Under the pieces are notes generated by a model. That model searched no databases and had not been told where the DNA came from. It saw only the letters and a list, made by a program, of their open reading frames with translations. Below, in pieces: positions 44,753 through 52,748 of a stretch of 64,000 nt of DNA; the stretch's first letter is position 1, and each line of letters opens with the position of its first letter. This DNA is from Bacteroidota bacterium (GTDB lineage: Bacteria > Bacteroidota > Bacteroidia > Cytophagales > Cyclobacteriaceae): NCBI GenBank assembly GCA_018267285.1, contig JAFDYU010000007.1:206-64205 (forward strand). The letters are read 5' to 3'. Made by a program: the position numbers and the translations under genes.

Positions 44753-45325
44753 ATGAAAATCGGTCTCTATTTCGGCTCGTTCAACCCCATACACGTTGGT
44801 CATCTCGCTATTGCCAATGTGATGGCCGAAAACACCGACCTCAATAAAGTTTGGTTTATAGTTTCCCCGCAAAACCCGCTCAAGCCAAGCAAAGGACTGC
44901 TGCACGAGTTCGACCGCTACGATATGGTTAAAGCAGCTATTGCCGATAACTATAAATTCGAGGTGAGCGATGTAGAATTTCATTTAACCAAACCGAGCTA
45001 CACCATTCACACACTGGTTCACTTACGTGAAAAATATCCGGATAAAGATTTTAAAGTTATCCTCGGGGAAGACAACCTCGAAAATTTCCCGAAGTGGAAA
45101 AACCACGAGGCAATTTTAGATCAGTTTGGAGTATACGTTTATCCTCGTCCGCGTGTAACAAATTCGGAATTAAAGCGTCATCCACAGGTAAAAATGATAG
45201 ACGCACCCATGCTGGACATTTCGGCTACGTACATTCGCGAATGCATACGGAACAATAAATCCATTCGCTACCTCGTTCCTGAAGTGATTGAGCAAATGAT
45301 CCGAACAAAAGGTTTTTTCAAGTAA
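44753..45325 (+). CDS. nadD: Nicotinate-nucleotide adenylyltransferase
   Basis: The 190-residue enzyme adenylates nicotinate mononucleotide to deamido-NAD. It has the GSFNPIHVGHLAIANV nucleotidyltransferase signature (about 8-23) and a C-terminal DISATYIRECIRN motif (about 158-170). ATG 44753 is the start; an upstream TTG (44726) would place non-family residues first and lies over a GATCTTTG promoter-like box (44728-44735). nadC in this window supplies its substrate. Confidence 0.94.
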   Translation: MKIGLYFGSFNPIHVGHLAIANVMAENTDLNKVWFIVSPQNPLKPSKGLLHEFDRYDMVKAAIADNYKFEVSDVEFHLTKPSYTIHTLVHLREKYPDKDFKVILGEDNLENFPKWKNHEAILDQFGVYVYPRPRVTNSELKRHPQVKMIDAPMLDISATYIRECIRNNKSIRYLVPEVIEQMIRTKGFFK

Positions 45326-45372
45326 AACACCATACAACTTTTTAGCACGGATTATCGTCTTAGTGCAAGCGG

Positions 45373-47997
45373 ATGAAAATATTTCTACTCCCCCTTTTTA
45401 TTTTCGGTTTTGTGTGTTCCTTATTTGGAGGGGGCATCAAAGGCTATGTTAAATCTACGGACGCAGGAGTGCTTCCCTATGCTTCGATTTATGTTAAACA
45501 AACTGAATCAGGTGCCTCCACCGATCAGCAGGGTTATTATGAAATAACCCTGTCGCCCGGTCGGTATATAATTATCTACCGGTTTCTTGGATACGAGTCG
45601 GCCGAACGTGTTATTGATGTAGCAGCAGATTTTGTTGAGGTGAATGTCACGCTCAAACCACAAACCATCATGCTTCAGGCCGTAACCGTGAAAGCATCTA
45701 AAGAAGACCCGGCCTACACCATCATGCGCAAGGCCATAGCCAAAGCAAAATTCCATACCCAACAACTCGATGAATATTCGTTTGTAGCCTACATCAAAGG
45801 CAAAGGCAAACTGAAAGATTACCCGTGGCTTGCCAAGAAGGCTTTAGAGAAAGAAGGCATCACTAAAGATCGCCTGTTCATCAGCGAATCGGTAAGCAAA
45901 ATAAACTACACGCGCCCAAATAAATTTGAAGAAAAGGTAATTGCCGTGTACACCACGGGCGGCAACAAAAATGTTTCGCCCAACAATTATTTTTTCGGAA
46001 GTTTTTACAACCCCGAGATTGCCGAGACGGTTTCGCCACTTTCGCCACGTGCTTTCTCGTATTACAAATACGAGTACCTCGGTACGTTTAAAGACGGCAA
46101 ATACGAAATCAGCAAGATAAAAGTAATCCCCCGCTCCAAAGGAGATAATGTTTTTGAAGGAACGATTTCCATTGTGGAAGAGTGGTGGAGTATCCACAGC
46201 CTGGATTTGCTCGCCACCAAGCTCGGCATCCGGTTTCAGGTAAAACAAATTTACAACCCCATTGAAGACAAAGTTTGGATGCCGGTGTCGCAGCAGGCTG
46301 TGGTGGGCGGAAAAGTTTTTGGGTTCGAGTTCGAAGGATCGTACTCGGCTACCATGAAAAGCTATCAGATCAAACTCAACCCGGCATTGCCCGTAGAGAT
46401 GCAGGTTATCGATGAAAAATTAGAAAAAGAAGAAGCAAAAAAAATAAAAAAAGAATTCAGCCAGAAGAACCAACAACTAAAACAACGGGTGGAAAACGGG
46501 AAAGAAATTACCAACAAAGAACTGCGGCAGTTGGCAAAGGCATACGAGAAAGCCGAACAGAAACAACAAAAAGAGCCCGATGTAATTTCCGAATCGAAAT
46601 ACTCAGTCGATACCGCTGCCTACAAAAAAGATTCGCTTTTTTGGGTAAGCATCCGCCCGGCTCCGCTTGATAAAGAAGAAACACGTGGCTACAAAAAGAC
46701 CGACAGCATAAGCGAAGTGCAACGCAAACGCGATGAAGGCGATACTTTAAAATCAAAAAGAAAACACAAAGGATTTAGCCCTTTTGATGTACTTACCGGA
46801 AACAGTTACTCGCTCAATAAGACATCCAACTTTGAAATACGCACACCGTTTGGCGGGTTCAACACGGTGGAAGGCGTGTATGCCATTTATCAAATGAGTT
46901 ATTTCAAACGATGGGTAAAAAAAGATACAGCCAATAAAGAACGAAGACCCGAAACCCGAAGACTTGAGCTAAGGCCGGTGTTTCGTTATTCTTTTGCCAG
47001 GCAAAAACTCATCAGCTACGGACGCCTCGATTACCGCACGCGCACTGCGCGCTTTACGGTGAATGGCGGAACGTACATTTCGCAATACAATAACGATCAG
47101 CCGATTCACCCGTTCGTCAATACCCTCACCACGTTGTTTCAAGGCCAGAACTGGATGAAAATTTACGAACGCGATTTTGTTGATGTTTCATTTCGGCAAT
47201 CTTTGAAAAACAAATTCACATTCAGCACGTCATGGTCGCTGGCAAAACGATACGAACTTTTCAACAACAACAATTATTCGTTTACCGACAAAAGCAAAAC
47301 AAGGTACACACCCAATGCGCCCGTCAACGCAGAATTGCCAACCACAAGTTTTGCCAACAATACTGCTTTTACCGGGGCTATCGGTATTGAAGCCAGACCG
47401 TGGCAGAAGTTCCGCATACGCAACGGATATAAATACAGAGCCAGCCTTTCGCCCTTGCTTTCGTTGAACTACAAAAAAGGAATTGCTTCCGTGCTGGGCA
47501 GCGATGTAGATTATGATCTATTGGAAGTGGGATTGCGGCAACAGATCCGGATGGGCATCCGCGGTGTGCTCGATATGAATTTAAAAGCCGGGAAGTTTTT
47601 AAATGCCAACAAACTGTTTTTTATGGATTACAAACATTTTATGGGCAACCAAACACCACTCATTACCACCGATGAGGTGGGCAGTTTCCGTCTGCTTCCT
47701 TACTATCAATACAGCACACGCGATGAATATTTTTCGGCCAACATCCATTATCACTTCCGTAAATTTTTAATCAGCCGCATACCCAAAGCGCGGATGTTGG
47801 GTGTAACCGAAAATTTCTTTGTAAATTATCTGTCCACGCCTACTTCTAAAAACTATACTGAGATCGGTTATGCCATCAACGGCTTGGCGCGGTTGTTCCG
47901 GTTGGAATTTGCCACTTCATTTCAAAATGGAAATTATGTGGCAAATGGATTTCGCCTGGGGATTTCCACAAATCTTTCGGTAACGTTTTCAGACTAA
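45373..47997 (+). CDS. DUF5686 surface protein with CarboxypepD_reg domain
   Basis: The 874-residue protein has a signal peptide (about 1-20). A CarboxypepD_reg-like domain spans about 22-105 (GYVKSTDAGVLPYASIYVKQ, then YYEITLSPGRYII). A long DUF5686-type region follows, with a Lys/Glu-rich coiled linker near 330-380 (EEAKKIKKEFSQKNQQ). The C-terminal half is beta-rich, ending FRLGISTNLSVTF, consistent with an outer-membrane barrel. It is a Bacteroidota-specific family of unknown role. No terminator is obvious before the convergent peptidase gene. Confidence 0.88.
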   Translation: MKIFLLPLFIFGFVCSLFGGGIKGYVKSTDAGVLPYASIYVKQTESGASTDQQGYYEITLSPGRYIIIYRFLGYESAERVIDVAADFVEVNVTLKPQTIMLQAVTVKASKEDPAYTIMRKAIAKAKFHTQQLDEYSFVAYIKGKGKLKDYPWLAKKALEKEGITKDRLFISESVSKINYTRPNKFEEKVIAVYTTGGNKNVSPNNYFFGSFYNPEIAETVSPLSPRAFSYYKYEYLGTFKDGKYEISKIKVIPRSKGDNVFEGTISIVEEWWSIHSLDLLATKLGIRFQVKQIYNPIEDKVWMPVSQQAVVGGKVFGFEFEGSYSATMKSYQIKLNPALPVEMQVIDEKLEKEEAKKIKKEFSQKNQQLKQRVENGKEITNKELRQLAKAYEKAEQKQQKEPDVISESKYSVDTAAYKKDSLFWVSIRPAPLDKEETRGYKKTDSISEVQRKRDEGDTLKSKRKHKGFSPFDVLTGNSYSLNKTSNFEIRTPFGGFNTVEGVYAIYQMSYFKRWVKKDTANKERRPETRRLELRPVFRYSFARQKLISYGRLDYRTRTARFTVNGGTYISQYNNDQPIHPFVNTLTTLFQGQNWMKIYERDFVDVSFRQSLKNKFTFSTSWSLAKRYELFNNNNYSFTDKSKTRYTPNAPVNAELPTTSFANNTAFTGAIGIEARPWQKFRIRNGYKYRASLSPLLSLNYKKGIASVLGSDVDYDLLEVGLRQQIRMGIRGVLDMNLKAGKFLNANKLFFMDYKHFMGNQTPLITTDEVGSFRLLPYYQYSTRDEYFSANIHYHFRKFLISRIPKARMLGVTENFFVNYLSTPTSKNYTEIGYAINGLARLFRLEFATSFQNGNYVANGFRLGISTNLSVTFSD

Positions 47998-48032
47998 GTG
48001 ATGAAAATAAATTGATCGTGTTGCTTCAGTAT

Positions 48033-48797
48033 TCAATATTTTATTTCTCTATTAGCTACTGTCTTAATCTTTGCTAACCAATCTTTCTCTAGCTCCTTAA
48101 TTGATTTTCCCGTCAATCGTTTCAAGTTTTTTGTTTTGGCCTTCCAGATTTTGATCAGTGTTTGTCGGCCATACGTTTCATCGAGATATTTTACAAAACT
48201 CCCGATCAACGGATAAGAAACTATATCATCTACAACTCTAAAATGTTTAATCATTTTATTCAAGGCTATATATCTTTTGTTATCTACAAGGTATTTGGTT
48301 AACTGGTAAAGATCTTGTCCGTGCCAATTATTGTCAGCGTACACAGCCATGCCTTCATTGATCCAGGTATCGGGTACACCCCAAACGTTCATGGCAACAA
48401 GGTGGAATAGTTCATGGTTGGCGTAAATGCTGTTGATCTTCTCAGACGCAATTCCAGTAATTGCGTTTTCGGCATAGTAGGCAGAGCCATTTGTTTCATG
48501 CCCCTCCAGTGATTTCATTTCTTGGCGAGATTCAACAATAAATAAATGGATCATTTTACGGTAAGAAATTATGCCTACAAATGACTTCACAGAATTAAGA
48601 TATCTTATGATTCTTGGTTTTGCATTGTCAACATTCTTAGCCGTCCAACTGTTAGGCTGATAGTAGATGGTTAACTCCTCCGAAAGGCTGTCCTTAACCC
48701 AATCGAACTTTTTGTTGCGAAGCAGGTGATTGTAGGAGACTTGCCCAAAAGAAATTGTTTCAACGAAGAGAAACAAAAGCACTAACTGTAGCTTCAA
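48033..48797 (-). CDS. Exported gluzincin-type peptidase-like protein
   Basis: The protein is 254 residues from TTG 48797, which begins a clear signal peptide (KLQLVLLFLFVETISFGQ). A longer version from 48947 would first translate the neighbouring ORF6N gene and a threonine dehydrogenase remnant in a wrong frame, so it is rejected. The zinc-protease signature HELFH occupies residues 128-132, with a further WINEG glutamate at 148. Spacing (15 residues) is shorter than in M1. It is the outermost cargo of the accessory island. Its substrate is unknown. Confidence 0.74.
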   Translation of the reverse strand: MKLQLVLLFLFVETISFGQVSYNHLLRNKKFDWVKDSLSEELTIYYQPNSWTAKNVDNAKPRIIRYLNSVKSFVGIISYRKMIHLFIVESRQEMKSLEGHETNGSAYYAENAITGIASEKINSIYANHELFHLVAMNVWGVPDTWINEGMAVYADNNWHGQDLYQLTKYLVDNKRYIALNKMIKHFRVVDDIVSYPLIGSFVKYLDETYGRQTLIKIWKAKTKNLKRLTGKSIKELEKDWLAKIKTVANREIKY

Positions 48798-48814
48798 TTG
48801 AACTAAATTTTGAT

Positions 48815-48873
48815 TTACACAACGCTTAAATTCTTCAAAATATCTTCCGTCATTTCTTTCAACCCAAACTGAT
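48815..48873 (-). pseudogene. Orphan 3'-end fragment C of an L-threonine dehydrogenase gene
   Basis: Minus-strand reading gives the family C-terminus (QFGLKEMTEDILKN...) followed by TAA (48815-48817). Positions 48825-48873 match fragment B (49480-49528) at 46 of 49 bases. The homology stops exactly at the stop codon of the ORF6N gene (48874). There is no start codon or upstream part, so it is a displaced gene end, not a gene. Confidence 0.85.
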
Positions 48874-49428
48874 TTAAAAACCGATTTTTTTCCTGTCGTT
48901 CCATTTTCGTTGACCCGCGTTTTTATCCAATAGGTTCTCCATGGCATCGTAAATTTGGTTTAACTGTGCATCGTGATTGCCTAACTTTTCCTTTATTTCT
49001 TTAAGCTGCGATTTCAAATCGTTCTGTTTTAGCATAAGTTTTCGAATTTCCACAAAAGCCCTCATGATGGCAATGTTCATATTTATTGCAATGGGCGAGC
49101 GCAATACACCGCTTAACATAGCTACGCCCTGTTCCGTAAAAGCATAAGGAAGATATTTATTGGTGCGGTTTTGAGGCAAATCGATCATCACAATTTGTGA
49201 TGATGAACTTTTTTGGAGAGCCTTAACGTGATCTTTTATGGCTTCGTATTCCAATGGCTTGAGTTGAAACATAAAATCTTCGGGGAAACGCTCGATATTT
49301 CGCTCCGCTTGATTCAAAATTCTTGTTTCGACTTCATAAAGATCAGCTAAATCAAAATCGAGCATCACCCGCTCACCCCTTATTTCGTAAATCCTGTTTT
49401 GGATTGATTGTATTATTTGCATTTGCAT
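48874..49428 (-). CDS. ORF6N-domain protein
   Basis: The 184-residue protein carries an ORF6N domain (about 8-95: IQNRIYEIRGERVMLDFDLADLYEV, then RNIERFPEDFMFQL and LPYAFTEQGVAMLSGV). A C-terminal coiled-coil segment rich in Lys/Asn follows. ORF6N proteins are found in phages and mobile elements and are thought to bind DNA. No other phage gene is nearby. Stop codon is directly at the edge of dehydrogenase fragment C. Start ATG 49428 lies 41 nt after the stop of fragment B. Confidence 0.86.
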   Translation of the reverse strand: MQMQIIQSIQNRIYEIRGERVMLDFDLADLYEVETRILNQAERNIERFPEDFMFQLKPLEYEAIKDHVKALQKSSSSQIVMIDLPQNRTNKYLPYAFTEQGVAMLSGVLRSPIAINMNIAIMRAFVEIRKLMLKQNDLKSQLKEIKEKLGNHDAQLNQIYDAMENLLDKNAGQRKWNDRKKIGF

Positions 49429-49469
49429 AGCTGAAAATTCTAATTGTTAGAGAATTTATACTGATCAAT

Positions 49470-49563
49470 TCACGGTTCCCTTAAATTCTTCAAAATATCT
49501 TCAGTCATTTCTTCCAATCCAAACTGATGTTGCCAACCCCAGTCTTGGCGCGCGGGTGAGTCG
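49470..49563 (-). pseudogene. Orphan 3'-end fragment B of an L-threonine dehydrogenase gene
   Basis: Minus-strand reading gives DSPARQDWGWQHQFGLEEM and then a C-terminus ending REP plus TGA (49470-49472). Positions 49483-49563 match the intact gene end (50334-50414) at 72 of 81 bases, including a run of 29 identical bases (49525-49553). It starts 4 nt after the higA stop codon. No N-terminal part exists, so it is a displaced gene end. Confidence 0.9.
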
Positions 49564-49567
49564 CTTT

Positions 49568-49924
49568 TTAATAAGCTTGAATCAATACATCTGTAGGAAT
49601 ATTTAATTTGTTGTGGAGTTGCCGAATCATGTCCAAAGATAGTTTTCGTTTTTTACTCAATATTTCACTGGCTCTACTTTTAAGCCCGACTACCTTAGCC
49701 AAATCGGTTTGAGTATAGCCAAGCTGTTCCATTCTGAATTTTATTGCTTCGACCGGGTCAGGCAAATCAATCGGAAAATGTTTATTTTCATATCGGTCAA
49801 TCAAAATGCCCAAAATTTCAAGTTCGTCTCCTTCTTTAGTTCCTTTCTTGGCGCCAAAAATCAGCTCAAGCCTTTCAAGCGCTAATTGGTAATCCTTTTT
49901 AGTTTTTATTGGTTTTAAGTTCAT
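49568..49924 (-). CDS. higA: HigA-like antitoxin (XRE family)
   Basis: The 118-residue antitoxin starts at ATG 49924, 4 nt after the higB stop; a longer GTG version (49978) runs through higB and is rejected. It has a C-terminal helix-turn-helix (LGYTQTDLAKVVGLKSRASEIL, about 73-94) and an N-terminal toxin-binding part with DLPDPVEAIKFRMEQ. It would repress its own operon by binding an inverted repeat near 50264-50278. Its stop is 4 nt from dehydrogenase fragment B. Confidence 0.88.
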   Translation of the reverse strand: MNLKPIKTKKDYQLALERLELIFGAKKGTKEGDELEILGILIDRYENKHFPIDLPDPVEAIKFRMEQLGYTQTDLAKVVGLKSRASEILSKKRKLSLDMIRQLHNKLNIPTDVLIQAY

Positions 49925-49928
49925 ATTG

Positions 49929-50222
49929 TCAAATTTTGATCGCGTCAATCTTGTCGTATTCTTTGTGTGTACCCACAAATCGTATCCACATCATTTGATA
50001 ATGGAAATTAATCTTAACAATCAGCCGGTAGTTGTTCCCTTTTATATTAAACACAATTCTATTGCTTCCAAGAATACTTGCCGTAGGGTATTCTTTCTTT
50101 ATTTCATTAGTGTTTTTCCACTCACTCTTCTCAGCTTCCCGATACCACGATTTTAGTTGTTGTTCGCAATCTGGATGTTTCACCCAAAATTCTCGAAGTG
50201 TTTTTTTTGCAATTACTCTCAA
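49929..50222 (-). CDS. higB: HigB-like mRNA interferase toxin
   Basis: The 97-residue RelE/HigB-fold toxin begins RVIAKKTLREFW and shows WYREAEKSEWKNTNEIKKEYP, then IVFNIKGNNYRLIVKINF. It would cleave mRNA on the ribosome. The gene order toxin then antitoxin is typical of hig loci. The start is TTG 50222, with a -7 box (50248-50255) 25 nt upstream. It follows the intact threonine dehydrogenase gene end by 98 nt and forms the first cargo cassette. Confidence 0.9.
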   Translation of the reverse strand: MRVIAKKTLREFWVKHPDCEQQLKSWYREAEKSEWKNTNEIKKEYPTASILGSNRIVFNIKGNNYRLIVKINFHYQMMWIRFVGTHKEYDKIDAIKI

Positions 50223-50247
50223 AACACTACTTTTTTTTTATTTTGTT

Positions 50248-50278
50248 CAAAGATAAGCAAAAGTTCCCGTATTGGGAA
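50248..50278 (-). promoter_or_regulatory. Promoter box and probable operator of higBA
   Basis: TATCTTTG (50248-50255, minus strand) matches the -7 consensus. TTCCC (50264-50268) and GGGAA (50274-50278) form an inverted repeat 8 nt upstream of it, where a HigA dimer could bind. No good -33 TTG is seen. Confidence 0.55.
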
Positions 50279-50320
50279 GTACAACTTTAAAATACTTTAC
50301 ATTGTCTTCTTGCAACAATA

Positions 50321-51265
50321 CTATACGCTTTTCAAATTCCTCAGAATATCAGTCGTCATTTCTTCCAAACCAAATTGATGTTGCCAACCCCAGTCTTGGC
50401 GCGCAGGTGAGTCGTCAATAGATTTGGGCCACGAGTCGGCAATGGATTGACGAAAATCAGGATTGTAGGTGATGGTAAATTCGGGAATATGTTTTTTTAT
50501 GGTTGAAGCAATTTGTGCGGGGCAAAAGCTCATCGAGCTGACGTTGTAGCTGGTGCGCACTTTTACTTTTTCGGCAGGTGCTTCCATCAAATCGATTGTA
50601 GCTTTCACAGCATCGTCCATATACATCATAGGCAGGTACGTGTCGGCCGAAAGAAAACATTCGTATTTTTTTTCTTTGATCGCTTTGAAATAAATATCGA
50701 CAGCATAATCGGTTGTGCCACCACCGGGCGGTGTTTTCCAGCCGATCAACCCCGGATAACGCAAACTGCGCACATCAACACCATATCTCCTGAAATAATA
50801 ATCGCACCACAGTTCGCCTGCCAACTTAGTAATGCCATACACAGTTGTTGGATCCATCACAGTTTCTTGCGGAGTATTTTGCTTGGGAGTGGTTGGGCCA
50901 AAGGCGGCAATAGAACTGGGCCAATATACTTTGTGAAGTTTTAACTCTTGCGCTGCTTCCAGCACAAAAAGCAAACTCTCCATATTCAGCTTCCACGCCC
51001 ATCGCGGATCTTTTTCGCCTGTTGCCGAAAGGAGAGCTGCTAAATGATAAACTTGAGTAATTTCATTTTTCTTCAGCAGTTCAAAAAGCCTGTCGCGCTG
51101 CATCACATCAAACTTTTGGTAAGGGCCTTCTTTCAAAACTCCTTGTGCGTCTTTAATATCAGAAGCAATGACATTTTCCTGACCATAAATTTTCCAAAGG
51201 CCTTGTGTAAGTTCTGCTCCCAACTGCCCGCCAGCACCAATCAACAGGATTTTAGTTTTCTTCAT
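50321..51265 (-). CDS. L-threonine 3-dehydrogenase, short-chain (SDR) type
   Basis: The 314-residue NAD-dependent enzyme oxidises L-threonine to 2-amino-3-ketobutyrate. It has the Rossmann motif GAGGQLGAEL (about 10-19), the HLAALLSATGE segment (about 73-83), the catalytic Ser-Tyr-Lys set (WPSSIAAFGP; YGITK near 140) and WKTPPGGGTTDYAVD. The sequence pattern matches the SDR-type dehydrogenase known from Flavobacterium rather than the MDR-type Tdh. Start ATG 51265 is chosen because an upstream frame extension (to 51322) lacks family residues. kbl is divergent, giving a complete threonine-to-glycine route. Confidence 0.9.
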   Translation of the reverse strand: MKKTKILLIGAGGQLGAELTQGLWKIYGQENVIASDIKDAQGVLKEGPYQKFDVMQRDRLFELLKKNEITQVYHLAALLSATGEKDPRWAWKLNMESLLFVLEAAQELKLHKVYWPSSIAAFGPTTPKQNTPQETVMDPTTVYGITKLAGELWCDYYFRRYGVDVRSLRYPGLIGWKTPPGGGTTDYAVDIYFKAIKEKKYECFLSADTYLPMMYMDDAVKATIDLMEAPAEKVKVRTSYNVSSMSFCPAQIASTIKKHIPEFTITYNPDFRQSIADSWPKSIDDSPARQDWGWQHQFGLEEMTTDILRNLKSV

Positions 51266-51285
51266 GAAATAGCTTGAATTGGCTG

Positions 51286-51380
51286 CGAAGTTAAACGAAA
51301 AAAGCTGCAAGCTACAAGCCACAAGCTGCGAGCAATTTTTTTACAAAAAACTTGTAGCCAGAAGCTCGAAGCCCGTAGCT
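51286..51380. repeat. Inverted heptad repeats in the threonine dehydrogenase-kbl intergenic region
   Basis: Four 7-nt units (AGCTGCA, AGCTACA, AGCCACA, AGCTGCG) run in tandem from 51303. After an A/T spacer (334-350 of the kb), four related units run in the opposite orientation (51351-51380). A TTG in the left arm (51315-51317 on the minus strand) and TAACTTCG (51286-51293) form a probable promoter for the dehydrogenase (21-nt spacing). TAGCTTTA (51377-51384) near kbl overlaps the right arm. Confidence 0.65.
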
Positions 51381-51399
51381 TTATGCAAAATAAAAGATC

Positions 51400-52596
51400 A
51401 TGTACAAAAAATTAAAACCTGTTTTAGAAAAAGAATTGAATAGCATCCGCGAGGCGGGCTTGTATAAAAAAGAAAGAATTATTACCACCCCGCAGGCAGC
51501 CGATATCAAAACCACCGATGGCAAAGAAGTTATTAATTTTTGCGCGAACAATTATTTGGGCCTGTCATCGCACCCACGCGTGATAGCGGCAGCAAAAAAA
51601 GCCATAGACACCCACGGGTTCGGTATGTCGTCTGTTCGGTTTATCTGCGGCACGCAGGATATTCACAAAGAATTGGAAAAGAAAATTTCAGAATTTCTTC
51701 ACACCGAAGACACCATTTTATATGCTGCTGCTTTCGATGCCAACGGTGGCGTATTTGAACCATTGTTTGGGGAGAACGATGCCATTATTTCGGATGAGCT
51801 GAACCATGCTTCGATTATTGATGGCGTGCGTTTGTGCAAGGCCATGCGTTACCGCTACAAGCACAACGACATGGCCGATTTAAAAGAACAACTGGAGGAT
51901 GCCAAGAAAAAGGGTGCGAATCAAATAATCATAGTTACCGATGGGGCTTTCTCCATGGACGGCACCATCGCACAACTGGATAAGATCTGCGACTTGGCCG
52001 ATCGGTACGAAGCGCTCGTGATGACAGACGAATGCCACTCCACGGGTTTCCTTGGCAAAACAGGCCGCGGTGTGCCCGAGCATTGTGGCGTGATGGATCG
52101 TGTGGATATTATCACTGGCACATTGGGCAAAGCACTTGGTGGCGCATCGGGAGGTTTTACTTCGGGCAAAAAAGAAATTATCGAAATGTTGCGCCAACGC
52201 TCGCGTCCGTATTTGTTCTCCAACACGCTGGCACCTTCCATCACCGGGGCGTCTATCGAAATATTCAACATGCTTTCGGAAACCACTTTCCTTCGCGACA
52301 AGCTGGAACAAAACACTAAATATTTCCGCGAGCAAATGACGAAGGCAGGTTTTGATATTAAACCGGGCGTGCACCCTATTATGCCCATTATGCTTTACGA
52401 AGCTCCGCTTGCTCAGCAATTTGCCGAGCGGCTTTTGGAAAAAGGAATTTATGTAATTGGATTTTTCTTTCCGGTGGTGGCCAAAGGAAAGGCGCGCATT
52501 CGCGTGCAGATTTCTGCCGGCCACGAGCGCCATCATCTCGATAAAGCTATTAAAGCATTTACAGAAGTAGGAAAAGAATTGGGAGTTTTAAAATAA
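51400..52596 (+). CDS. kbl: Glycine C-acetyltransferase (2-amino-3-ketobutyrate CoA ligase)
   Basis: The 398-residue PLP enzyme cleaves 2-amino-3-ketobutyrate with CoA into glycine and acetyl-CoA. It belongs to the alpha-oxoamine synthase family. Motifs: NYLGLSSHP (about 51-59), [13 protein letters not shown] (about 74-86), [10 protein letters not shown] (about 210-219), and the PLP-binding lysine in [14 protein letters not shown] (about 238-251). Its divergent neighbour makes the substrate from threonine. Confidence 0.95.
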   Translation: MYKKLKPVLEKELNSIREAGLYKKERIITTPQAADIKTTDGKEVINFCANNYLGLSSHPRVIAAAKKAIDTHGFGMSSVRFICGTQDIHKELEKKISEFLHTEDTILYAAAFDANGGVFEPLFGENDAIISDELNHASIIDGVRLCKAMRYRYKHNDMADLKEQLEDAKKKGANQIIIVTDGAFSMDGTIAQLDKICDLADRYEALVMTDECHSTGFLGKTGRGVPEHCGVMDRVDIITGTLGKALGGASGGFTSGKKEIIEMLRQRSRPYLFSNTLAPSITGASIEIFNMLSETTFLRDKLEQNTKYFREQMTKAGFDIKPGVHPIMPIMLYEAPLAQQFAERLLEKGIYVIGFFFPVVAKGKARIRVQISAGHERHHLDKAIKAFTEVGKELGVLK

Positions 52597-52625
52597 CTGA
52601 TGTTATGCAAACCATTCAGAACTTT

Positions 52626-52711
52626 GTCAGCCTGTCCAAAGGACTCCTTCGGAGAGCATGTCGAAGACGTTTTCGAGCATCAAAATCAGGTTTCGATAAA
52701 CTCAACCTGAC
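52626..52711. repeat. Degenerate fold-back repeat element after kbl
   Basis: GTCAGCCTG (52626-52634) and CAACCTGAC (52703-52711) are inverted relatives, with CTTCGG, TGTCGAA and TTTCGA blocks between. Such GTCAG...CTGAC units with TCGAA cores resemble the dispersed intergenic repeats of many Bacteroidota. A single copy is seen in the window. Confidence 0.5.
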
Positions 52712-52748
52712 ACAAAACTATAGTTTGCGTAACGCCAGTTAAAATAAT

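Noticed and set aside
48798-48947. ATG 48947 as the start of the gluzincin-type peptidase
   Set aside because: The first 50 codons only translate the ORF6N gene end and dehydrogenase fragment C in another frame; a signal peptide begins at 48797.
48874-49428. ORF6N gene as evidence of a prophage
   Set aside because: No other phage gene, integrase or terminase is present, so I treat it as cassette cargo.
49925-49978. GTG 49978 as higA start
   Set aside because: It runs back through higB; ATG 49924 starts the conserved protein 4 nt after the higB stop.
51303-51380. Heptad repeats as a CRISPR array
   Set aside because: Units are 7 nt with no spacers and there is no cas gene.
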